From NCBI RefSeq assembly GCF_051900535.1, contig NZ_JBHZGI010000007.1, positions 1 through 64,000 on the forward strand: DNA of 64,000 nucleotides. The letters are read 5' to 3'. The notes beneath the pieces were generated by a model. It saw nothing but the letters and a program-made list of their open reading frames with translations, ran no database searches and was not told where the DNA came from. How positions within the stretch are numbered: the first letter of the stretch is position 1; each line of letters starts with the position of its first letter. This DNA is from Frateuria_A sp051900535 (lineage in GTDB: Bacteria; Pseudomonadota; Gammaproteobacteria; Xanthomonadales; Rhodanobacteraceae). Of the stretch, positions 6,619 to 13,185 are shown in pieces. A program made the translations under genes and the position numbers.

Positions 6619-7142
6619 GCCTTTACTCCCGCGGCGCGCTTGATCGCGCGGCGCACGCGCGTCTGCACGCCGCAGCGGCAGCGGTTGGGCAGCTTGTCGA
6701 TGTCCTCGTCGGAGGGTTTGGGCTTGCGCGTGAGCAGGTCGATGCCGGCGATCAGCCAGCCGGGCGTGCAGTAGCCGCAGCCGATCGCGTCCTCGTCGAT
6801 GAAGGCCTGCTGCAGCGGATGCAGGCTGCCGTCGCCGCCGGCCAGGCCCTCGACGGTGGTGACGCGGGCGCCGGCGAGCTTGGCCATCGGGCGCTTGATC
6901 GCCGAGACCGCCTTGCCGTTGACCAGCACCAGGTCGTAGCCGTCCTCGCCGTGCGCGTCGCCCAGCTTGGTGCCGGTCAGGCGCAGCACGTCGCGCAGGT
7001 ACCACAGCAGCGGCATCAGCGGATCGCCGGTGTGCCGGAAGCGCTCGCCGTTGACGATCAGGTCGATGCCCTCGCGCACCGGCTCCGGCGTGATGTCGCC
7101 GGTGGTGGCGGGCGGCAGGCCCTGGGCTTGCGCTTGCTGCAT
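6615..7142 (-). CDS. IorA-like [2Fe-2S] subunit lacking the plant-type ferredoxin cysteines
   Basis: 175 aa, (2Fe-2S)-binding small subunit of an aldehyde/isoquinoline oxidoreductase. The ATG at 7142 follows GGAGA by about 8 nt. Family members carry two clusters: an N-terminal plant-type one (about GCGMALCGACTV) and a C-terminal one. Here the first motif region reads LTGTKLGDAHGEDGYDLVLV and the last ligand region reads VSAIKRP, so all four ligands are gone. The only four cysteines are those of the second cluster (GCGYC and RCRCG, about residues 124-158). The frame is intact and the 4-nt overlap with the large subunit gene is kept, so this looks like divergence and not decay. Confidence 0.85.
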   Translation of the reverse strand: MQQAQAQGLPPATTGDITPEPVREGIDLIVNGERFRHTGDPLMPLLWYLRDVLRLTGTKLGDAHGEDGYDLVLVNGKAVSAIKRPMAKLAGARVTTVEGLAGGDGSLHPLQQAFIDEDAIGCGYCTPGWLIAGIDLLTRKPKPSDEDIDKLPNRCRCGVQTRVRRAIKRAAGVKA

Positions 7143-7339
7143 CGTCAGGATCTCCACGCGAGGGTCGCCTATTGTGGCATCGCGCGGGTGACGAGGCAGC
7201 CGGGGGAGCGAGTGGCGTTCAGGCGCCGCCGGCCGCAGCATTGCCTGTGATAGCCAACTCGTGGGCGATGCTCGTTGACGTCGTAGTGGCGCAAGCACCG
7301 CCCACGGGTGGGCTCCTGCAACAGCGTAGCTGGTTGCGG

Positions 7340-8659
7340 CTACGGCTGTGCCCTGCGCCGCCACACGTAATACACCGGCACGCCGGCCAGCATGATCAGC
7401 ACGCCAATGCCGGCGTTGCGCGGGTTATCGCGCATGGTCGCGACCACCACCGCGCCGATCGCGGCGACGAACAGCAGCGGCAGCAGCGGGTAGCCGGGGA
7501 CACGGAACGGCACCTCGCCGCGGTCGTGGCGGCGGTACCAGAACAGCGTCGCCACGCCCACCGCGCAGGCCAGCCAGTCGCCGAAGGTGGCGTAGTCCAG
7601 CAAGGCCCCATAGCTTCCCGACAGCGCCAGCACGATCGCCCAGCCCGAGAGCGCGGCCAGCGCGACGTTCGGTGTGCGGTGGCGCGGATGCAGCCTGGCC
7701 ACGGCGCCGAAAAAAAGTCCGTCCGCACCCATCACCTGCAGCACGCGCGCGCCGGCGACCAGCGTGATGTTGCAGAAGCCCAGCGTGGAGATCGCGATAC
7801 CCACCGCCATCAGCCTCGCGCCGACGGGGCCGAACATGCGGTCCATCACCTGCGCGGCCGGTGCGGTGCTGGCGGCAAGTCCCTCGTGCCCGAGTACGGC
7901 AAGGTAGGCAAGGTTGACCAGCGCGTAGGCGCCGATCACCACCAGCATGCCGATCAGCAGCGCGCGCGGCAGGTTGCGCTGCGGCGCGTCGATCTCACCG
8001 GCCAGGTTGTTGAGGTAGGTGAAGCCCGAATAGGCGAACAGCACCGGCAGCGCCGCGCCCATGAAGCCCACGCCGCTGCGCTCGGGATCGACCGCCAGCG
8101 CCGCCGGCGCATGCGCGCCGGCCAGGTACAGGCCGCACGCCACCAGCACCGCCACCGCCAGCAGCTTGAGCAGTGCGAACAGGTTTTGCACCTGCGCACC
8201 CAGCCTGAGCCCGAACAGGTTGACCAGCGCCACGAACACCAGTGCGCCCACGGTCAGCGGCAGCGCGGCCGACGCCGGCAGGGCGAAGGCGGCGACCGTG
8301 TAGCTGGCGAAGATCGTGGCGACCGCCGCGGTCGAGCCGGAATAGATCACCAGCAGCATGGTCCAGCCGAACAGGAAGCCCGCCAGCGGCCCGAACGCCT
8401 CGCGCAGATAGACGTAAGTACCACCCGCCTGCGGCCGCCGCGCGCCGAGCTCGGCGTAGCACAGCGCGCCCACCAGCGTGAGCAGCCCCGCGCCGATCCA
8501 GGCCAGCAGCAGCGCCAGGCCCGATTCGGTGCGCTGTGCGGCGATGCCCGGGTTGAGGAAGATGCCACCACCGATGATGCCGCCGACCACGATGAGGGCG
8601 GCATCCCAGGGGCCCAGGCTGCGCCGGTAGCCCTGCGGTGCGTGGTTGCCTGTGTCCAT
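7340..8659 (-). CDS. APC-family amino acid permease
   Basis: 439 aa inner-membrane transporter. The ATG at 8659 is preceded by AAGGGG. It opens with the APC signature around the first helix (LGPWDAALIVVGGIIGGGIFLNPGIA, about residues 14-39) and has about 12 hydrophobic segments, plus a conserved FAYSGFTYLNNLAGEI segment near residue 210. The family exchanges or takes up amino acids or polyamines by proton symport or antiport; the substrate cannot be read from the sequence. It lies about 200 bp downstream of the oxidoreductase pair on the same strand, apparently as a separate unit. Confidence 0.85.
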   Translation of the reverse strand: MDTGNHAPQGYRRSLGPWDAALIVVGGIIGGGIFLNPGIAAQRTESGLALLLAWIGAGLLTLVGALCYAELGARRPQAGGTYVYLREAFGPLAGFLFGWTMLLVIYSGSTAAVATIFASYTVAAFALPASAALPLTVGALVFVALVNLFGLRLGAQVQNLFALLKLLAVAVLVACGLYLAGAHAPAALAVDPERSGVGFMGAALPVLFAYSGFTYLNNLAGEIDAPQRNLPRALLIGMLVVIGAYALVNLAYLAVLGHEGLAASTAPAAQVMDRMFGPVGARLMAVGIAISTLGFCNITLVAGARVLQVMGADGLFFGAVARLHPRHRTPNVALAALSGWAIVLALSGSYGALLDYATFGDWLACAVGVATLFWYRRHDRGEVPFRVPGYPLLPLLFVAAIGAVVVATMRDNPRNAGIGVLIMLAGVPVYYVWRRRAQP

Positions 8660-8842
8660 GCGATACCCCTTGAGAGAGCGGGGAGCATCGCCGGTGCGGT
8701 GTACCCCGGGCAAGCGCTGGACCGCCAAAGGCCTCGCAGGGGCTTGGTCCGGCCGCCGTCGCGGGCTCCGGGCGACCGGGCAGTGGGCCGAAGCCACCCC
8801 ATGTGGGTTTTCGGGTGCGACGATGGCGCCGACCGCGCCGGA

Positions 8843-9718
8843 TCAATCGAGCGAGAACGTCCCACGCACGCCGATCACGCACTGGCCGCCGACGGTGACG
8901 GCACCGGAGGCCGCGTCGATGACTACCGCCACGCGCCCGTCCCGGCCCACTTCGCGGCCCTGGCTGGCGACGTAGCGGCCGCCATAGCGCGCTACGTCGC
9001 CCGTGTGGTGCAGCAATGCGCCGATGGCCGCATTGGCGCTTCCGGTGACCGGATCTTCCGGAATGCCATCGGCCGGGCAGAACGCGCGCACCGCCATCGC
9101 CGCATCGCCGCCGTCCTCGGCGCCGAACACGCTCACGCCCACGGCGCCGTGCGCCAGGCACAACGCTGCGATGGCAGACAGATTGGGCGCCAGCGCGCGC
9201 ACGGTGCGTGCCTGGCCGAGGTCGCAGACCAGCCACAATGGGCCGTTGTCGACCGGATGCACTGCCGTGGAGGCAAGTTCGATCCCCAGGGCACCGGCAA
9301 GCGACGCGGCAAGCGATGCATCGGCGTGGCCGATGCGCGCTTGCGGCGCCTGCACATGGATCATGCGCGTGGCGCCGCTGCCCTGCACGGCCACCGGCAA
9401 CAGCCCGGCGGCGCACTCCTGCACCAGTTCCGACTGCACCGGCACGCAGCCGGTCTCGATCGCGGCATAGGCGCTGCCCACGCTGGGATGACCGGCGAAG
9501 GGCAGCTCCTGGCGCGGGGTGAAGATACGCACGCGGTAGTCCGCGCCCGGTTGGGTGGGACGCAGCAGGAACGTGGTTTCGGAAAGATTGGTCCAGCGTG
9601 CGATGCGCTGCATCGTCAGCCCGTCCAGCGCGTCCGCGCCGATCACCACCGCCAGCGGGTTGCCCTCGAGCAGGCGCGAGGCGAACACGTCCAGTTGCAG
9701 AAAGTCGAAGGTGGCCAT
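8843..9718 (-). CDS. PhzF-family isomerase
   Basis: 291 aa, phenazine-biosynthesis-like (PhzF) fold with two similar halves. The N-terminus DVFASRLLEGNPLAVV and the NLSETTFLL motif (the active-site Glu of the family, about residue 45) are present. TPRQELPFAGHPSVGSA near residue 75 and DPVTGSANAAIGALL near residue 230 are typical of the two lobes. Family members act as isomerases or epimerases on small cyclic or amino-acid-like compounds; no phenazine genes are nearby, so the substrate is unknown. It diverges from the outer-membrane protein gene at 9861. Confidence 0.88.
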   Translation of the reverse strand: MATFDFLQLDVFASRLLEGNPLAVVIGADALDGLTMQRIARWTNLSETTFLLRPTQPGADYRVRIFTPRQELPFAGHPSVGSAYAAIETGCVPVQSELVQECAAGLLPVAVQGSGATRMIHVQAPQARIGHADASLAASLAGALGIELASTAVHPVDNGPLWLVCDLGQARTVRALAPNLSAIAALCLAHGAVGVSVFGAEDGGDAAMAVRAFCPADGIPEDPVTGSANAAIGALLHHTGDVARYGGRYVASQGREVGRDGRVAVVIDAASGAVTVGGQCVIGVRGTFSLD

Positions 9719-9860
9719 CAGCGTTGTTCCGGCAATACGAAGGAAGTCGGAGTGTAGGTGATCCCCTACAGCGCAAATTTTTACGCAACCATAAAATGCG
9801 CGCCGCCCGGCACACCCCACCGGGCTTTACCCAACAAGACAAAAACAGGGATTTCCAAGC

Positions 9861-10517
9861 ATGAACAAGATTCTGACCGTCGCCCTCGGCGCGGCGCTCG
9901 TTGCCGCCTCCGCCTCGGCTTCCGCCGCGGATGCCAATGGCTCCTTCTTCATCAACGCCGGCGTGGGCCAGGCGCAGTACCACGTCGGCCACACCGACGG
10001 CCTGGGCTACAAGCTCGACGACAAGGACACCGCCGGCGCACTGCGCTTCGGTTACGCGTGGAAGGTCGGCAACGGCTTCGACCTGGGCGTGGAGGGTGGC
10101 TACGCCAACCTGGGCAAGCTCGTTGCCAAGTACCACGGTGAGAACGAAGACGCTTCCCTCATCGTGAACGAGAAGGCCGACATCGAAGCCAGCGGCTGGA
10201 TGCTCGGCGCCAACGGCAAGTACGACTTCGGCAACAAGTGGTTCGTCTCGGCGCGCGCCGGCTGGTTCCGCTCCACCGCGGACGCTTCCTACCGCTACGA
10301 GGAAATCTACGCCGACGCGCCGGACTACCGCGAATACGCCAGCGGCGACGCCGACGGCAACGGCTGGTACGGCGGCGTGGGCGTGGGCTACAACTTCGCG
10401 CCGAACTTCAGCCTCGGCCTGAACTACGACAACTACCACGGCAAGGCCAAGACCGACCTCGGCAGCATCGATGGCAACATCGGCGTGTACACGGTCACCG
10501 CGGAATTCCGCTTCTGA
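9861..10517 (+). CDS. Outer-membrane beta-barrel protein (OMP paralogue 1)
   Basis: 218 aa. A classical signal peptide (MNKILTVALGAALVAASASASAA, about 23 residues) is followed by alternating amphipathic strands with aromatic girdles and a C-terminal Phe (VTAEFRF), the mark of a BAM-assembled eight-stranded barrel. It belongs to the small OmpW/Ail-like outer membrane beta-barrel domain group. The next gene, about 60 bp downstream, is a clear paralogue with matching GDGWYGGVGVGYDF-type and NYDNYHxKAxTD segments. No ligand can be inferred. Confidence 0.85.
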   Translation: MNKILTVALGAALVAASASASAADANGSFFINAGVGQAQYHVGHTDGLGYKLDDKDTAGALRFGYAWKVGNGFDLGVEGGYANLGKLVAKYHGENEDASLIVNEKADIEASGWMLGANGKYDFGNKWFVSARAGWFRSTADASYRYEEIYADAPDYREYASGDADGNGWYGGVGVGYNFAPNFSLGLNYDNYHGKAKTDLGSIDGNIGVYTVTAEFRF

Positions 10518-10524
10518 TCGACCG

Positions 10525-10561
10525 GCGGCGGGCCTGCGAAGGTCCGCCGCTTCCGCTTTCC
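10525..10561 (+). terminator. Hairpin between the two OMP genes
   Basis: GCGGCGGGCC (10525-10534), a 6-nt loop and GGTCCGCCGC (10541-10550) pair over 10 bp with one G-T, followed by a T-rich tail (TTCCGCTTTC). It starts 8 nt after the stop of the first OMP gene and probably attenuates read-through into the second. Confidence 0.6.
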
Positions 10562-10576
10562 CTCAAGGACGAATCC

Positions 10577-11191
10577 ATGAACAAGTACGTGATCTCCCTT
10601 TCCGCCCTGATCCTGGCCGGTGCCTGCAGCTCCGCTGTCGCACAGGACAATGGCGCGTTCTTCGTCAACGCCGGCGCGGGCCAGTCGACGTATCACCTCG
10701 ACGCCGCCGACGGTGGCAACTATGCCGGCGACAAGACCGGTACCGCGACCGCCCTGCGCCTCGGCTACCTGTGGCACGGCCCGGTGGGTATCGGCGTCGA
10801 AGGGGGCTACATCGACCTGGGCGAGCTGCATGCCTCGCTGATCAGCGGCGCCGTCCTCGAGGAGGCCTCGGTCCGCGCGAAAGGCTGGCTGCTCGGCGCG
10901 ACGGGCAAATACCATTTCGCCGACCAGTGGTTCGTGTCGGCACGCGGCGGCTGGCTGCATGCGTCCAGCGACGTCGACTACCGGATCAGCACCCCGGTCG
11001 ACTCCATGAGCGCCAGCAGCAGCGCCAACGGCGACGGCTGGTACGGCGGCGTGGGCGTGGGCTACGACTTCTCCGACAATGTTGGCCTGTGCGTCAACTA
11101 CGACAACTACCACGTCAAGGCCAGGACCGACGACCTGTCGGCCGATGCCAACGTCGGTACCTGGATGGTGACGGCCGAATACCGCTTCTGA
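10577..11191 (+). CDS. Outer-membrane beta-barrel protein (OMP paralogue 2)
   Basis: 204 aa, tandem duplicate of the preceding gene. ATG at 10577 with AAGGAC upstream. Signal peptide of about 22 residues (MNKYVISLSALILAGACSSAVAQ), barrel strands with conserved NGDGWYGGVGVGYDF near residue 160, and the terminal motif MVTAEYRF. It has one Cys in the mature part (GLCVNYDNYH). The pair may supply differentially expressed surface proteins, because a hairpin separates them. Confidence 0.85.
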   Translation: MNKYVISLSALILAGACSSAVAQDNGAFFVNAGAGQSTYHLDAADGGNYAGDKTGTATALRLGYLWHGPVGIGVEGGYIDLGELHASLISGAVLEEASVRAKGWLLGATGKYHFADQWFVSARGGWLHASSDVDYRISTPVDSMSASSSANGDGWYGGVGVGYDFSDNVGLCVNYDNYHVKARTDDLSADANVGTWMVTAEYRF

Positions 11192-11214
11192 GCGGATGGC
11201 CGAGGGTCCCCGCG

Positions 11215-11243
11215 ACGGCCGCCTCGAGCGGCCGTTGTTTTGT
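11215..11243 (+). terminator. Rho-independent terminator after the OMP pair
   Basis: A perfect 8-bp stem (ACGGCCGC/GCGGCCGT, 11215-11222 and 11228-11235) with a CTCGA loop, followed by TGTTTTGT. It lies 24 nt after the OMP stop. Confidence 0.75.
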
Positions 11244-11268
11244 CCGGCCCGGCCGGCTGCGGCACAAT
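11240..11268 (+). promoter_or_regulatory. Candidate sigma-70 promoter for fumarase
   Basis: TTGTCC (11240-11245) and CACAAT (11263-11268) are 17 bp apart, directly after the terminator and about 54 bp before the fumarase ATG. The fit to the -35/-10 consensus is moderate. Confidence 0.4.
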
Positions 11269-11321
11269 ACCGCTCTTGTGCGCCGCGCAAGGCGGTGCGT
11301 CGAAGCCGAAAAAAGCCGCCC

Positions 11322-12836
11322 ATGACCATCATCAAGCAAGACGACCTGATCCAGTCCGTCGCCGACGCGCTGCAGTACATCAGCTACTACCACCCGGTCG
11401 ACTACATCACCAGCCTCGCCGCCGCCTACGAGCGCGAGGAATCGCCTGCCGCGCGCGACGCGATGGCGCAGATCCTGATCAACTCGCGCATGGCCGCCGA
11501 GGGCCACCGGCCGCTGTGCCAGGACACCGGCATTGTCACCGTGTTCCTGAAGGTCGGCATGGATGTGCGCTGGGACGCGACCATGAGCCTGGAGGACATG
11601 GTCAACGAGGGCGTGCGGCGCGCCTACAACCATCCGGAAAACAAGCTTCGCGCTTCCGTGCTGGCCGATCCGGCCGGCAAGCGCCTGAACACGCGCGACA
11701 ACACGCCTGCGGTGATCAACATGTCGATCGTGCCGGGCAATACCGTGGACGTGATCGTGGCGGCCAAGGGCGGCGGCTCGGAGGCCAAATCCAAGTTCGT
11801 GATGCTCAACCCGTCCGACTCCATCGTCGACTGGGTGCTCAAGACCGTGCCGACCATGGGTGCCGGCTGGTGCCCGCCGGGCATGCTCGGTATCGGCATC
11901 GGCGGTACCGCCGAGAAGGCGATGCTGCTGGCGAAGGAATCGCTGATGGAGCACATCGACATCCAGGAACTGATCGCGCGCGGGCCGACCAACCGCATCG
12001 AGGAACTGCGCATCGAGCTGTACGACAAGGTCAATGCGCTGGGCATTGGCGCGCAGGGCCTGGGCGGCCTGACCACCGTGCTCGACGTGAAGATCAAGGA
12101 CTACCCGACCCACGCGGCCAACCTGCCGGTGGCGATGATCCCCAACTGCGCGGCCACCCGGCATGCCCACTTCACGCTGGACGGCTCGGGGCCGGTGATG
12201 CTCGACCCGCCCTCGCTGGAGCACTGGCCCAAACTCACCTACGACGCCTCCAAGGGCCGCCGCGTGAACCTCGACACCGTCACCCGCGAGGCAGTGGCGA
12301 CCTGGAAGCCGGGCGAGGTGCTGCTGCTCAACGGCAAGCTGCTGACCGGGCGCGATGCGGCCCACAAGCGCATGGTCGACATGCTCAACAAGGGCGAGCC
12401 GCTGCCGGTCGATTTCAACGGTCGCTTCATCTACTACGTCGGGCCGGTCGACCCGGTGCGCGACGAGGTGGTCGGCCCCGCAGGCCCCACCACTGCGACG
12501 CGCATGGACAAGTTCACGGGACAAGTGCTGGCGCAGACCGGCCTGCTGGGCATGGTCGGCAAGGCCGAGCGCGGCCCGGCGGCGATCGAGGCGATCAAGG
12601 AGCACCGGTCGGTCTACCTGATGGCGGTGGGCGGCGCGGCTTATCTGGTGTCGAAGGCGATCAAGGCCTCGCGCGTGGTGGGTTTCGCGGACCTCGGCAT
12701 GGAGGCGATCTACGAGTTCGAGGTCAAGGACATGCCGGTGACCGTGGCGGTCGATTCCGCGGGCACGTCGGTGCACCAGACCGGACCGAAGGAGTGGCAG
12801 GCGCGGATCGGCAAGATCCCCGTCGTTGTGCAATAA
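11322..12836 (+). CDS. fumA: Class I fumarate hydratase
   Basis: 504 aa, iron-sulfur-dependent fumarase that interconverts fumarate and malate in the TCA cycle in the cytoplasm. ATG at 11322. The N-terminal alpha domain contains LCQDTGIV (about residue 66), GAGWCPPGM and IPNCAATRHAHF, whose cysteines are the expected [4Fe-4S] ligands. The C-terminal beta domain carries GPTTATRMDKFTGQVL and VGGAAYL. Length fits the two-domain single-chain type. It stands alone, with its own probable promoter and a terminator upstream. Confidence 0.93.
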   Translation: MTIIKQDDLIQSVADALQYISYYHPVDYITSLAAAYEREESPAARDAMAQILINSRMAAEGHRPLCQDTGIVTVFLKVGMDVRWDATMSLEDMVNEGVRRAYNHPENKLRASVLADPAGKRLNTRDNTPAVINMSIVPGNTVDVIVAAKGGGSEAKSKFVMLNPSDSIVDWVLKTVPTMGAGWCPPGMLGIGIGGTAEKAMLLAKESLMEHIDIQELIARGPTNRIEELRIELYDKVNALGIGAQGLGGLTTVLDVKIKDYPTHAANLPVAMIPNCAATRHAHFTLDGSGPVMLDPPSLEHWPKLTYDASKGRRVNLDTVTREAVATWKPGEVLLLNGKLLTGRDAAHKRMVDMLNKGEPLPVDFNGRFIYYVGPVDPVRDEVVGPAGPTTATRMDKFTGQVLAQTGLLGMVGKAERGPAAIEAIKEHRSVYLMAVGGAAYLVSKAIKASRVVGFADLGMEAIYEFEVKDMPVTVAVDSAGTSVHQTGPKEWQARIGKIPVVVQ

Positions 12837-12865
12837 CACCGTGCGCGCAGCGCACACGTTCGCAT

Positions 12866-13056
12866 CCTCTCCCTCCGGGGAGAGGATTGAGGTTAGGGGC
12901 GGGGGCTCGCGGGAAGCGGCTCTGCTTCGTTCCCCTTTCGGGGAGAGGGCCAGGATGGGAGCCTGCGCCCGCCGTGAGTGGCCTCCTCCCCCAGGCAGGG
13001 GTTGAGGCAAGGGTCGACCTCTCTCACCCCAGCCTCTCTCCCCGGAGGGAGAGGGC
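12866..13056. repeat. Palindromic repeat cluster (REP-like), copies 1-3
   Basis: Three copies of the window's recurring palindrome: CCTCTCCCTCCGGGGAGAGG at 12866-12885 with a GGTTAGGGG arm, a short copy at 12931-12949, and an inverted copy at 13020-13056 (CTCACCCCAGCC arm, then CTCTCCCCGGAGGGAGAGG). The outer copies face each other, as in REP-type inverted pairs. The stretch fills most of the fumA-lysAC gap (12837-13185), which has no gene. Confidence 0.75.
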
Positions 13057-13079
13057 TGATCGGGAGGCTCGCCGCATTT

Positions 13080-13095
13080 GGATGTCTAAACGTCC
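13080..13095 (+). promoter_or_regulatory. Met-box-like tandem operator upstream of lysAC
   Basis: GGATGTCT-AAACGTCC consists of two adjacent 8-mers, each matching 6 of 8 positions of the MetJ met box AGACGTCT, and the whole is an imperfect 16-bp dyad. An AT-rich stretch (ATATTTTG) follows. It lies 91 bp upstream of the lysAC start, where methionine or aspartate-family control would make sense. No regulator gene is in the window, and whether this lineage has MetJ is unknown to me. Confidence 0.35.
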
Positions 13096-13185
13096 ATATT
13101 TTGCCCGCAAAAATCCATTGCATTCCTCTTGCCGCAGCGCAACACTGGCGCGATTGTTTCCCGCCACCACTGCAATGGAGCCCTC

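Noticed and set aside
7172..9757. Long plus-strand frame across the permease and PhzF genes
   Set aside because: It spans two well-supported minus-strand genes and their gap, and its product is a low-complexity Arg/His/Gln-rich sequence.
12837..13185. Lysine riboswitch ahead of lysAC
   Set aside because: The gap is filled by palindromic repeats, and no conserved riboswitch core was recognised.
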